Positions 8,912 to 17,373 of a stretch of 64,000 nucleotides of DNA are shown here, in pieces; position 1 is the first letter of the stretch, and each line of letters starts with the position of its first letter. Source of the stretch: Hyphomicrobiales bacterium. GTDB lineage: Bacteria > Pseudomonadota > Alphaproteobacteria > Rhizobiales > Beijerinckiaceae. The translations under genes and the position numbers were made by a program. Location of the stretch: positions 23,620-87,619 of the forward strand of contig UBZM01000062.1 in the NCBI GenBank assembly GCA_900470095.1, in the 5' to 3' direction. Below the pieces are notes generated by a model. The model was not told the DNA's origin. It was given only the letters and a program-made list of their open reading frames with translations, and did not search any database.

Positions 8912-8963
8912 CGGCTTCCTGACAAGGCGAAGCCGCATCCTGGTCCGGAAGGACAACGGACCA
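8912..8963. repeat. Two tandem hairpins in the gshB/moeB-like convergent gap
   Basis: The 90-base gap between two convergent genes holds two perfect inverted repeats: CGGCTTC with GAAGCCG (10-base loop), then TGGTCCG with CGGACCA (9-base loop). Neither has a clear T tract on either strand. They may act together as a factor-dependent bidirectional terminator or as transcript-end stabilisers. Confidence 0.45.
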
Positions 8964-8978
8964 TCTGGGCCGGGGGGC

Positions 8979-9767
8979 TCAGGCGCTTCTGGCGACCGCC
9001 GTCCCGTTCAACGGGTTGGCGGCATCCCAGTCGTAGCGCATCGTATCGAAGCGCATCGTCATCGCGTCGACGAGCAGGAGCTTGCCGACCAGCGGCTCCC
9101 CGAAGCCGGTGATTGCGCGAATCACCTCCAGCGCCATCAGCGAGCCCATCACGCCGGCGAGCGCGCCAAGCACACCGGCCTCGGCACAGGGGGCGACCGT
9201 GCCGGGCGGCGGCGGATTGGGAAAAAGACAGCGATAGGTCGGGTTCGGCCGCCCGTCCGGCCGCTTCTCATGCGGGCGCAGCGTAGTCAGCGACCCATCG
9301 AAGCGGCCAAGGGCCGCGGTGACCAGCGGCTTCTTCTCGTAGAAGCAGGCATCGGCGACGGCGTAACGCGTCTCGAAATTGTCGGTGCCGTCGGCGATCA
9401 CGTCGTAGAAGGCAACCATGGCGCGGGCATTATGCGGGTCGATGCGGGTGACATGCTCCTCGACCGCGACATGCGGGTTGAGGCGCTTGATGAAGCCCGC
9501 GGCCGCCACGGCCTTGTTCGCGCCGAGGTCGGCAGTGCTGAAGATGGTCTGGCGCTGCAGGTTCGAAAGCGAGACATGATCGGCGTCGACGATACCGATC
9601 ATGCCGACCCCGGCGGCAGCCAGATACTGGATCAGAGGCGCGCCAAGCCCGCCGGCGCCGATCACAAGCACGCTGGTCGATTTGAGTTTGGCCTGCCCCG
9701 GACCGCCGATCTCGGGCAGCACCAGATGGCGCGCATAGCGTTCGATCTCGTCACCGTGCAGGCTCAT
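8979..9767 (-). CDS. HesA/MoeB/ThiF family adenylyltransferase
   Basis: A 262-residue E1-like enzyme expected to adenylate the C-terminal glycine of a MoaD- or ThiS-type sulfur carrier. The nucleotide-binding glycine loop VIGAGGLGAPLIQYLAAAG, the SLSNLQRQ arginine motif, the DGTDNFETRY motif and the PPPPGTVAPCAEAGVLG segment with the conserved cysteine are present. The zinc-binding cysteine pairs of E. coli MoeB are not complete: the first pair keeps only one Cys (TYRCLF) and the C-terminal CxxC is absent. It stands alone here, so the sulfur carrier cannot be named. MoeB for molybdopterin is the likeliest role, ThiF the alternative. Confidence 0.88.
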   Translation of the reverse strand: MSLHGDEIERYARHLVLPEIGGPGQAKLKSTSVLVIGAGGLGAPLIQYLAAAGVGMIGIVDADHVSLSNLQRQTIFSTADLGANKAVAAAGFIKRLNPHVAVEEHVTRIDPHNARAMVAFYDVIADGTDNFETRYAVADACFYEKKPLVTAALGRFDGSLTTLRPHEKRPDGRPNPTYRCLFPNPPPPGTVAPCAEAGVLGALAGVMGSLMALEVIRAITGFGEPLVGKLLLVDAMTMRFDTMRYDWDAANPLNGTAVARSA

Positions 9768-9927
9768 GCATCAGAGTTAAGCCGAACCGCTGGATTGGGC
9801 AATCGTGGCGTTGGCAGGGCCAGGGGAAATGGCCTCCTGTCCGGCTTGGCCGGGCGAGGAAGCCGTGCCATCGTGCGCACAGGCAGGGGCGGAGAAACCG
9901 CGCCGCGCGTTCACAGGGGAAGCACAT

Positions 9928-10929
9928 ATGCGGGTCAGATCTCTTGCGCTGGCGCTAGCGGGCGTCGCCTTTTCGGCTCTCGCCGCCATGGCGCAAACCG
10001 CAATCAAGCCGGCAGTCGTCTATGACAAGGGCGGCAAATTCGACAAATCCTTCAACGAGGCCGCCTTCATCGGCGCCGAGAAATTCAAGAAGGAAACCGG
10101 TGTCGAGTTCCGCGATTTCGAGCCGACCAACGAGGCGCAGATCGAGCAGGCCCTGCGGCGCTTCGCACGCGACGGCCATTCCCCGATCATCGCGGTCGGC
10201 TTCAGCCAGGCGACCGCCCTGCAAAAGGTGGCAGCAGAATTTCCCGACCTGAAATTCACGATCATCGACATGGTCGTCGACCTGCCAAACGTGCAGTCGG
10301 TCGTGTTCAAGGAGCATGAGGGCTCCTATCTCGTCGGCCTGCTCGCCGGGATGGCATCCAAGAGCGGCAAGGTCGGTTTCGTCGGCGGCATGGATATCCC
10401 GCTGATCCGTAAGTTCGCCTGCGGCTATGTCCAGGGCGTCAAGGCGGCGAAGAAAGATGGCGAGGTCTTCCAGAACATGACGGGCTCGACGCCCTCCGCC
10501 TGGAACGACCCGGTGAAGGGCGGCGAGCTTGCAAAGTCGCAGATCGACCGCGGCGCAGACGTGATCTACCACGCCGCCGGCGGCACCGGCATCGGCGTGC
10601 TGCGGGCTGCAGCGGATGCCGGCAAGCTCGGCATCGGCGTCGATTCCAACCAGAACGCCCTGCAGCCGGGCAAGGTGCTGACCTCGATGCTGAAGCGCGT
10701 CGATGTCGCGACCTACGCCTCCTTCAAGGCGGCCCGCGAGGGCAGCTGGAAGCCGGGCATTTCCGTGCTCGGGCTGAAGGAGGACGGCGTCGCCTGGGCG
10801 CTCGACGATGCCAACCGGGCCTTGATCACGCCCGAGATGAAGGCCGCCGCCGACAAGGCGCGCGATGACATCATCGCCGGCACGGTGAAGGTCCACGACT
10901 ACATGTCGGACTCTAAGTGCACGATGTGA
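9928..10929 (+). CDS. BMP family (nucleoside) ABC transporter substrate-binding protein
   Basis: A 333-residue periplasmic binding protein of the Bmp/Med family (PF02608). A signal peptide runs to about residue 22 (LAAMAQ). The start of the mature protein, KPAVVYDKGGKFDKSFNEAA, is the family hallmark; VGFVGGMDIPLIRKF and HAAGGTGIGVL follow. Relatives such as PnrA bind purine nucleosides, which fits the nucleoside-catabolic genes downstream. I chose the ATG preceded by CAGGGGAAG rather than a longer frame whose first 41 residues lack a signal sequence. It is the first gene of a ten-gene operon. Confidence 0.92.
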   Translation: MRVRSLALALAGVAFSALAAMAQTAIKPAVVYDKGGKFDKSFNEAAFIGAEKFKKETGVEFRDFEPTNEAQIEQALRRFARDGHSPIIAVGFSQATALQKVAAEFPDLKFTIIDMVVDLPNVQSVVFKEHEGSYLVGLLAGMASKSGKVGFVGGMDIPLIRKFACGYVQGVKAAKKDGEVFQNMTGSTPSAWNDPVKGGELAKSQIDRGADVIYHAAGGTGIGVLRAAADAGKLGIGVDSNQNALQPGKVLTSMLKRVDVATYASFKAAREGSWKPGISVLGLKEDGVAWALDDANRALITPEMKAAADKARDDIIAGTVKVHDYMSDSKCTM

Positions 10930-10945
10930 GGAATGGGCGCATGAC

Positions 10946-10968
10946 GCCCTCTCCTTCCTGGGGAGGGC
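10946..10968 (+). repeat. Intercistronic hairpin after the nucleoside-binding-protein gene
   Basis: A 9-base stem (GCCCTCTCC with GGGGAGGGC, one G-U pair) and a 5-base loop lie between the binding-protein gene and the next gene, with no T tract. In many importer operons such a hairpin protects the binding-protein part of the message from 3' decay and raises its level; that role is inferred here. Confidence 0.5.
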
Positions 10969-10990
10969 AGTACTTCGGGGCCGCATCCGG

Positions 10991-11728
10991 ATGATGATCA
11001 CCATCCTTGGCTCCGGCGACGCCTTCGGATCCGGCGGGCGTTTCAACACCTGTCTGCTCGTCGAGGCCGCCGGCGAGCGCATGTTGCTCGACTGCGGCTC
11101 GTCGAGCATGGTCGCGCTGAACAAGGCGGACGTCGCCCGCAACCCGATCTCGACCCTGCTGTTCACGCATTTCCACGGCGACCATTTCGGCGCGCTGCCG
11201 GCCTTCCTGCTCGAAGCGCAATTCGTCTCGCGCCGGAGCGAGCCCCTGACCATCGCAGGGCCGGCGGGTATCGAGCACCGAGCGTGGCATGCACTGGAGG
11301 CCGATTTCCCCGGCGCCTCGGCCAATCCCTGGCGCTTCCCGATCCGTTTCGTCGAGGTGACGCCGGAAGCACCGACGAGGCTGGCCGGGCTCGCAATCAC
11401 CGCCTTCCCGATGGTGCATGACGAGCGCGCCGGACCCTGCCAGGCCTATCGACTGGCACGCGACGGCAAGGTCTTTGCCTTTTCCGGCGATACGGCCTGG
11501 AGCGATGCGCTGATCCCGTTGGCCGCCGGAGCCGATGTGCTGCTTGTCGAGTGCTACAATTACGATCGGCCGCTGGCCAACCATCTCGACTACAAGACGC
11601 TCGCGGCACGGCGCGGTGACCTCGCGACCCCGCGCATCGTGCTGACGCATATGGGGCCCGGCATGCTTGCCCATGACGGCCCGTTGCCGGAGGAGCGGGC
11701 CCATGACGGCATGGTGATCGTGCCATGA
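10991..11728 (+). CDS. MBL-fold metallo-hydrolase in the nucleoside operon
   Basis: A 245-residue metallo-beta-lactamase-fold hydrolase of the RNase Z/class II phosphodiesterase type. The metal motif THFHGDH is at His60, His62, Asp64 and His65; further ligands are likely in FPMVHDE and FSGDTAW, and a late LTHMGPGM histidine follows. There is no signal peptide, so it acts in the cytoplasm. Its position between the binding protein and the ATPase, with a 4-base overlap into the latter, suggests a nucleoside- or nucleotide-related substrate, for example a cyclic nucleotide. That is inference; the fold alone does not fix the substrate. Confidence 0.82.
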   Translation: MMITILGSGDAFGSGGRFNTCLLVEAAGERMLLDCGSSSMVALNKADVARNPISTLLFTHFHGDHFGALPAFLLEAQFVSRRSEPLTIAGPAGIEHRAWHALEADFPGASANPWRFPIRFVEVTPEAPTRLAGLAITAFPMVHDERAGPCQAYRLARDGKVFAFSGDTAWSDALIPLAAGADVLLVECYNYDRPLANHLDYKTLAARRGDLATPRIVLTHMGPGMLAHDGPLPEERAHDGMVIVP

Positions 11729-13251
11729 GCCCTCCCGCCATCGAATTGATCGCGATCAGCAAGCGCTTCGGCCCCGTCCAGGCCAACAAGGACGTCTCGC
11801 TTTCAATCGCCGCCGGCTCGATCCACGGTATCGTCGGCGAGAACGGAGCCGGAAAATCGACGCTGATGTCGATCCTCTACGGCTTCTACGAAGCCGATTC
11901 CGGTGAGATCAGGGTCGCCGGCCGGCCCTTGCGGATTCGCCGACCGGCGGATGCGATCACGGCTGGCATCGGCATGGTCCATCAGCATTTCATGCTGGTC
12001 GAACCGCTCAGCGTCGTCGAGAACGTCGTGCTCGGTGCGGAAGGCGGCAAGCTGCTCAAGGGCGGTATCGCCAGGGCACGGGCCGAGCTTGCGCGCCTCT
12101 CCCGGGATTACGGCCTCGCCATCGACCCGGACGCCATCGTGGGGGATCTCTCCGTCGGCTTTCAGCAGCGCGTCGAAATCCTGAAGGCGCTCTACCGCGG
12201 CGCCGAGATCCTGATCCTCGACGAACCGACCGCCGTGCTGACCCCGTCGGAAGCCGACCAGCTCTTTGCGCTGCTGCGATCGCTGAAGGCGCAGGGCAAG
12301 ACAGTGATCCTGATCACCCACAAGCTGCGCGAGATCATGGACGTGACCGACACGGTCTCGGTCATGCGGCGGGGGGCAATGGTCGCGCATGTCGAAACCG
12401 CCCGGACCTCGCCTCCCGAACTTGCCGAGGCGATGGTCGGACGACGCGTGCTGCTGCGGGTCGAGAAGACGCCGCATCCGCGCGGGGCACCCGTTCTGGA
12501 GGCTGCCGGCCTCAGCTTCCGCGACGAGCGTGGCTGCGAGAAGCTCAGCGATGTCAGCCTGACGCTGCATGCCGGCGAGATCGTCGGCATCGCCGGGGTC
12601 GCCGGCAATGGCCAGAGCGAGCTGCTCGAGGTGCTTGCCGGCCTGCTCCAGCCCTCGCGCGGCCTCATCCGGCTTGATGGCGAGATCCTCGACGCCGGCG
12701 ACCGCACACCCGCCAATCTGCGCGAGCTCGGGCTGATGCACATCCCCGAGGACCGGCACAGGATGGGACTGGTCACCGCCTTCCCCGCGGCAGAGAACAG
12801 CATCCTCGGCTACCACGACGACCCAACCTTCGGACCAGGCCCCTTCCTCTCGCCGGCCAGGATCGCGGCGCACGCGCTCGCCGGCATGACGGCCTATGAT
12901 GTGCGCCCGGCAGACCCGTCCCTGAAGGCCGCAAAATTCTCCGGCGGCAACCAGCAGAAGATCGTGCTGGCCCGCGAGATCGAGCGCGCACCAAAAGTCC
13001 TGCTCGTCGGCCAGCCGACACGCGGTGTCGATATCGGTGCGATCGAGTTCATCCATCGCCGCCTGATTGCGCTGCGCGATGCCGGAGTGGCGATCCTGCT
13101 TGTTTCGGTCGAGCTCGAGGAGGTGATGGCGTTGTCCGACCGGATCCTGGCCATGTGCGGCGGCCGGATCACCGGCGAGCGAGCGGCCGAGGCCACCGAT
13201 GAGCGTGATCTCGGCCTGTTGATGGCCGGTGTGAACCAGGAAGCCGCATGA
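11725..13251 (+). CDS. Nucleoside ABC transporter, double ATP-binding subunit (YufO/NupO type)
   Basis: A 508-residue protein with two ATPase domains in tandem. The first has an intact Walker A (GENGAGKST), signature (LSVGFQQRVEIL) and Walker B (ILILDEPTAVL). The second is degenerate in the way typical of this family: GVAGNGQSELLE in place of Walker A, FSGGNQQKIVLAREI, and LLVGQPTRGVD in place of Walker B. The DEPTAVLTP and MHIPEDRHRMGLV stretches match the guanosine/nucleoside (YufOPQ, NupOPQ) importers rather than the sugar (RbsA) branch. It overlaps both neighbours by 4 bases (ATGA). Confidence 0.93.
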   Translation: MSPPAIELIAISKRFGPVQANKDVSLSIAAGSIHGIVGENGAGKSTLMSILYGFYEADSGEIRVAGRPLRIRRPADAITAGIGMVHQHFMLVEPLSVVENVVLGAEGGKLLKGGIARARAELARLSRDYGLAIDPDAIVGDLSVGFQQRVEILKALYRGAEILILDEPTAVLTPSEADQLFALLRSLKAQGKTVILITHKLREIMDVTDTVSVMRRGAMVAHVETARTSPPELAEAMVGRRVLLRVEKTPHPRGAPVLEAAGLSFRDERGCEKLSDVSLTLHAGEIVGIAGVAGNGQSELLEVLAGLLQPSRGLIRLDGEILDAGDRTPANLRELGLMHIPEDRHRMGLVTAFPAAENSILGYHDDPTFGPGPFLSPARIAAHALAGMTAYDVRPADPSLKAAKFSGGNQQKIVLAREIERAPKVLLVGQPTRGVDIGAIEFIHRRLIALRDAGVAILLVSVELEEVMALSDRILAMCGGRITGERAAEATDERDLGLLMAGVNQEAA

Positions 13252-14348
13252 GCGCCACGCCGATCGACCTGCCCCGCTGGGCCGATGCCGGGCTGGTTCC
13301 GCTCGTCAGCGTCACTGCCGCGCTCCTTGTCGCCGGACTGGTGGTGCTCGGCATTGGCGAGAGCCCGTTGGAAGCCACGGCCCTGCTGCTGAAGGGAGCG
13401 CTCGGCAGCGTCGAGGGACTGGGCTTCACGCTCTACTACACCACGAATTTCATCTTCACGGGCCTTGCCGTCGCCGTCGCCTTCCATGCGGGGCTGTTCA
13501 ACATCGGCGGCGAGGGCCAGGCGACCATCGCCGGCATCTTCCTTGCGCTGGCCTGCCTCTGGCTCGCGCCCTTGCCCGGCATCCTGCTGGTGCCGCTCGC
13601 CATCCTGGCGGGAGCGGCAGGAGGGGCGCTCTATGGTTTCATCCCCGGCTGGCTGCAGGCGACGCGCGGCAGCCATGTCGTGATCACCACGATCATGTTC
13701 AATTTTCTGGCCGCGACACTGAGCGTCTATCTGCTCGTCAACGTGATGGGAAAACCGGGCTCGATGCAGGCCGAGACTCCGGAATTCGCCGGGCACGCCG
13801 TGTTGACGCCGATGCACCAGTTGCTCGCACCGCTCGGGATCAAGCTGCCGGCGACCCCTCTCAACACGGCCTTCCTGCTTGCGCTTGCCGCGCTCGTCGC
13901 AATCTGGGCGCTGATCTATCGCTCGCGGCTCGGCTATGCGATCCGCACCGTCGGCGCCAACCCGCGTGCTGCCGCCTATGCCGGCATTTCGCCTGCCCGG
14001 ATGACCATAGTTGCGATGGCGCTCTCCGGCGCCCTGGCTGGCGGGCTCGCGGTCAACGAGGCGATGGGCGTGCAGCACCGCCTCCTGATCGATTTCACGG
14101 CCGGCTACGGCTTCGTCGGCATCGCCGTCGGGTTGATGGGGCGCGGGCACCCGATCGGCGTCGCGCTCTCCGCCTTTCTGTTCGGCGTGCTCTATCAGGG
14201 CGGAGCGGAACTCTCCTTCGACAAGCCGACCATCACCCGCGACATGGTCGTCGTGATCGGCGGCGTGGTCATCCTCTTTGCCGGGGCGTTGGACGGGCTC
14301 TTTCGCAAGCTCGTCGCGAACACCCTCCAACTCGGCCGGGCGGCCTAG
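13248..14348 (+). CDS. Nucleoside ABC transporter permease (YufP/NupP type)
   Basis: A 366-residue inner-membrane permease of the BPD_transp_2 family with about ten hydrophobic segments. Markers are FHAGLFNIGGEGQATIAGIF, the family's conserved cytoplasmic loop, RGSHVVITTIMFNFLA, and a later GANPRAAAYAGISPARM stretch that contacts the ATPase. It starts with an ATG overlapping the stop of the ATPase gene. Together with the next gene it should form a heterodimeric pore for nucleosides. Confidence 0.92.
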   Translation: MSATPIDLPRWADAGLVPLVSVTAALLVAGLVVLGIGESPLEATALLLKGALGSVEGLGFTLYYTTNFIFTGLAVAVAFHAGLFNIGGEGQATIAGIFLALACLWLAPLPGILLVPLAILAGAAGGALYGFIPGWLQATRGSHVVITTIMFNFLAATLSVYLLVNVMGKPGSMQAETPEFAGHAVLTPMHQLLAPLGIKLPATPLNTAFLLALAALVAIWALIYRSRLGYAIRTVGANPRAAAYAGISPARMTIVAMALSGALAGGLAVNEAMGVQHRLLIDFTAGYGFVGIAVGLMGRGHPIGVALSAFLFGVLYQGGAELSFDKPTITRDMVVVIGGVVILFAGALDGLFRKLVANTLQLGRAA

Positions 14349-14350
14349 CC

Positions 14351-15325
14351 ATGGACTGGCTCACGACCATCGCCGTCATCCTCGATTCCACGATCCGGCT
14401 GTCGATTCCGCTGCTCTGCGCCGCGCTCGCCGGGCTGTGGTCCGAACGCTCCGGCGTCGTCGATATCGGGCTGGAAGGAAAGATGCTGGTCGCGGCCTTC
14501 GCTTCGGCCGTCGCAGCCTTCGTCACCGGCTCCGCCTGGGCAGGGCTCGGCGCCGGCATCCTGGCCTCGGTCCTGCTCTCGCTCGTCCACGGCTTCGCAG
14601 CGATCACCTGGCGCGGCAACCAGATCGTCTCCGGCGTCGCCATCAACATGCTGGCAGCCGGCGTCACCGTGGTGCTCGGCAATGCCTGGTACGGACAGGG
14701 AGGACGGACCCCGCCGCTCGAAGGGGCGGCGCGTTTCGGCGATCTCACCCTGCCCTTCGCCAGGGCCATGCGCGAACATGTCCCCGTCCTCGGCCTTCTC
14801 TACGATGAGGTTATTTCCGGCCATGGGGCACCGGTCTATCTCGCCATCCTCGCGGTTCCGATCACCGCCTTCGTGCTGAAGCGCACACGCTTCGGCCTGC
14901 GGCTGCGCGCCGTCGGCGAGAACCCGGCTGCCGTCGATACAGCCGGCATCTCGGTCGCCGGGCTGCGCTATGGCGCGGTGGTGATCTGCGGCGTGCTTTG
15001 CGGGCTGGGCGGCACCTATCTTGCCGTCTCGCAATCGGCCGGCTTCCTGCCGCAAATGACGGCCGGAAAAGGCTTCATCGCACTTGCCGCCGTGATCTTT
15101 GCCAATTGGCGTCCCTGGCCGGCGCTAGGCGCCTGCCAGCTCTTCGGGCTGCTCGATGCCATCGCAATCCGGCTGCAGGGCGTGCTGCTCCCTGGTATCG
15201 GGCAGGTCCCCGTCCAGGCGATCCAGGCCCTGCCCTATCTTCTCACCGTCATCCTGCTTGCTGGTTTCATCGGCAAGGCCGTGCCACCGAAGGCCTCCGG
15301 CCTGCCCTATGTGAAGGAGCGTTGA
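14351..15325 (+). CDS. Nucleoside ABC transporter permease (YufQ/NupQ type)
   Basis: A 324-residue permease, the partner of the preceding gene, 2 bases downstream of it. The family stretches ERSGVVDIGLEGKMLVAAF, WRGNQIVSGVAINMLAAG and RAVGENPAAVDTAGISV are present. It is shorter than its partner at the N-terminus, as usual for the YufQ subunit. Its stop codon overlaps the ATG of cdd, which ties transport directly to intracellular nucleoside breakdown. Confidence 0.92.
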   Translation: MDWLTTIAVILDSTIRLSIPLLCAALAGLWSERSGVVDIGLEGKMLVAAFASAVAAFVTGSAWAGLGAGILASVLLSLVHGFAAITWRGNQIVSGVAINMLAAGVTVVLGNAWYGQGGRTPPLEGAARFGDLTLPFARAMREHVPVLGLLYDEVISGHGAPVYLAILAVPITAFVLKRTRFGLRLRAVGENPAAVDTAGISVAGLRYGAVVICGVLCGLGGTYLAVSQSAGFLPQMTAGKGFIALAAVIFANWRPWPALGACQLFGLLDAIAIRLQGVLLPGIGQVPVQAIQALPYLLTVILLAGFIGKAVPPKASGLPYVKER

Positions 15326-15738
15326 TGAGCGAGCCTGCGCCCAATTTCGACGCCCTCTTCGCTACGGCCAAGCGCGCGCAGGTCCGGGCCTATGCGCCCT
15401 ATTCCGCATTCCGGGTCGGCGCCGCCATCCTCGATGACAACGGCGCGATCCATTCCGGCTGCAATGTCGAGAACGCCTCCTATCCCGTCGGGGTCTGCGC
15501 CGAGGCCGGCGCTATTTCCGCGATGATCGCGGCGGGCGGACGAGCGATCCATGCCATTCTGGTCCTTGGCGACGGTGAGGAACTGGTCACCCCTTGCGGT
15601 GCCTGCCGCCAGCGCATCCGCGAGTTCGCGAGCCCGGAAACGCCGATCGCGATTGCGGGCCCCGATGGCGTGCGTGCCCGGTTTTCGCTCGCCGAGCTGT
15701 TGCCAGCCTCGTTCGGACCGGCCAATTTGCGCACCTGA
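15325..15738 (+). CDS. cdd: Cytidine deaminase
   Basis: A 137-residue tetramer-type cytidine deaminase that converts cytidine and deoxycytidine to uridine and deoxyuridine. The zinc site is clear: Cys-Ala-Glu in GVCAEAGAI, where Glu is the proton shuttle, and PCGACRQ supplies the other two cysteine ligands. The start SAFRVGAAI and NVENASYPV are the substrate-binding segments. I start it at the ATG that overlaps the stop of the permease gene (TGATG); the frame is open further upstream but only as overlap with the permease gene. Confidence 0.96.
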   Translation: MSEPAPNFDALFATAKRAQVRAYAPYSAFRVGAAILDDNGAIHSGCNVENASYPVGVCAEAGAISAMIAAGGRAIHAILVLGDGEELVTPCGACRQRIREFASPETPIAIAGPDGVRARFSLAELLPASFGPANLRT

Positions 15739-15796
15739 TTTGCGCGAGGCCTGCGCGCATTCGCGTGCAGGCCGAACCCGATACCGAGGCATTGGA

Positions 15797-16609
15797 ATGG
15801 CGGCTGACCCGAGTTTCGACAAGGCAGCGGGAACGCTGATCGACCGTGGCGTCGACGGCGGGATCGACTGCGCCTTCGTGCTCGGCACCGGGCTCGGCCG
15901 CATCGTCGACGATGTGGTCGACCCGGTCGTCATTCCGTTCGCCGACATCCCGGGTTTCCCGCAAGGCCATGTCTCAGGCCATGCCCGTGCGATCTGCTAT
16001 GGCACGCTGCACGGCAAGCGCGTCCTGATTTTCCAGGGGCGGGCGCATTTCTACGAAACCGGAGATCCTGCGGTGATGCGCGTGCCGATCGGCATGCTGA
16101 CCGCCTTCGGCTCGCCGCCCCTGGTCCTGACCAATGCATCGGGTTCGCTGAAGCCGGACCTGCGCCCCGGCGGCCTTGCCCTCATTACCGACCATATCAA
16201 TCTCAACGCCCCGAACCCGTTGATCGGCGACACCGGCGACGGGCGTTTCGTGCCCATGGTCGATGCCTATGATCCGCATCTGCGGGCACGCCTGAAAAAG
16301 GCGGCGTCTGCTTCGGGCGTCAATATGGGCGAAGGCGTCTATATGTGGTTCTCGGGGCCGAGCTTCGAGACCCCGGCCGAGATCAGGATGGCGAAGATGC
16401 TTGGCGCCGATCTCGTCGGGATGTCGACCGTGCCGGAGGTCATCATCGCGCGCCGGCATGGCATTCGCGTCGCCGGCATTTCGGTGATCACCAATATGGG
16501 AGCGGGCATTCTTGGCGGCGCGCCAAGCCACGGCGAGACCCGCGACGTTGCAGCGGCCGCGTCAACGGGTCTGCGCCGCCTGTTCCGCTCCTTCCTGGCG
16601 GAGCTCTAG
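15797..16609 (+). CDS. Purine nucleoside phosphorylase (trimeric type)
   Basis: A 270-residue class I purine nucleoside phosphorylase (punA/xapA-like) that splits inosine, guanosine and possibly xanthosine with phosphate into base plus (deoxy)ribose-1-phosphate. Seen in the sequence: FVLGTGLGRI phosphate loop, FQGRAHFYE, LTNASGSLK, WFSGPSFETPAEIRM, the purine-binding VGMSTVPEVIIARR, and ITNMGAGI. The trimeric family is distinguished from hexameric DeoD by these motifs. It starts with ATG, 58 bases after cdd, the largest gap in the second half of the operon. Confidence 0.94.
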   Translation: MAADPSFDKAAGTLIDRGVDGGIDCAFVLGTGLGRIVDDVVDPVVIPFADIPGFPQGHVSGHARAICYGTLHGKRVLIFQGRAHFYETGDPAVMRVPIGMLTAFGSPPLVLTNASGSLKPDLRPGGLALITDHINLNAPNPLIGDTGDGRFVPMVDAYDPHLRARLKKAASASGVNMGEGVYMWFSGPSFETPAEIRMAKMLGADLVGMSTVPEVIIARRHGIRVAGISVITNMGAGILGGAPSHGETRDVAAAASTGLRRLFRSFLAEL

Positions 16610-16611
16610 GG

Positions 16612-17373
16612 ATGACCGATCTGGAAGCCGCAGCCCGAGCCCTGAGCCTCCTCGACCTGACCGATCTGTCGGATCAGGCGAGCGAGGCCGGCACCCTGCA
16701 ACTTTGCGCGCGCGCCGTCGCAGCGCCTGGCCCCGTTGCGGCCGTCTGCATCTGGCCGCGCTTCGTCGAGATTGCGCGCAAGGCGCTGCGCGACTCGACC
16801 GTGAAGATCGCGACCGTGGTCAATTTCCCGGCCGGGGGCAGCAATTGCGCTCTGGTTGCCGGCGATGTCGCCGAGGCGCTGGGGGACGGTGCCGATGAGA
16901 TCGACCTCGTCCTGCCATGGCGGGCCTTCCTCGACGGCGACAGCGACATTGCCCGCGAGATGGTGGCGAGCGCCAAGGACCAGTGTGGCGACAGGCTGCT
17001 GAAGGTCATCCTTGAAACCGGCGAGTACCCCGATCTCGACGCGGTAAAGCGTGCCTCGGTGCTCGCAATTTCGGCCGGAGCCGACTTCATCAAGACCTCG
17101 ACCGGCAAGACAGCCCATTCCGCCAGCCTGCGGGCGGTCGAGACCATGCTGACCGTCATCAAGGCAGCCGGACGCCCTGTCGGCATCAAGCCTTCGGGCG
17201 GGATCAAGACGCTTACCGACGCAAACGCCTATCTCGCATTGGCCGACAAGACGATGGGGCCGGGCTGGGCGAAGCCCTCCACCTTCCGCATCGGCGCCAG
17301 CAGCCTGCACCAGGTCCTCGTCGACATCATCGAGGGCAAGACCGTCGGCGAGCGAATCGACGGGGCCTATTGA
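16612..17373 (+). CDS. deoC: Deoxyribose-phosphate aldolase
   Basis: A 253-residue class I aldolase that cleaves 2-deoxyribose-5-phosphate to acetaldehyde and glyceraldehyde-3-phosphate. The Schiff-base lysine lies in ADFIKTSTGK, with KVILETGEY and the second catalytic lysine in GIKPSGGIK; VAAVCIWPRF and KIATVVNFPAG make up the N-terminal part of the barrel. I start it at the ATG 2 bases after the previous stop, which gives family length; a longer open frame exists but overlaps the phosphorylase gene. No phosphopentomutase (deoB), needed to make its substrate from deoxyribose-1-phosphate, is in this operon. Confidence 0.96.
   Translation: MTDLEAAARALSLLDLTDLSDQASEAGTLQLCARAVAAPGPVAAVCIWPRFVEIARKALRDSTVKIATVVNFPAGGSNCALVAGDVAEALGDGADEIDLVLPWRAFLDGDSDIAREMVASAKDQCGDRLLKVILETGEYPDLDAVKRASVLAISAGADFIKTSTGKTAHSASLRAVETMLTVIKAAGRPVGIKPSGGIKTLTDANAYLALADKTMGPGWAKPSTFRIGASSLHQVLVDIIEGKTVGERIDGAY

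Noticed and set aside
12894..14330. 478-codon open frame on the minus strand
   Set aside because: Antisense to the nucleoside permease genes; Gln/Asp/His-rich translation typical of a shadow frame.
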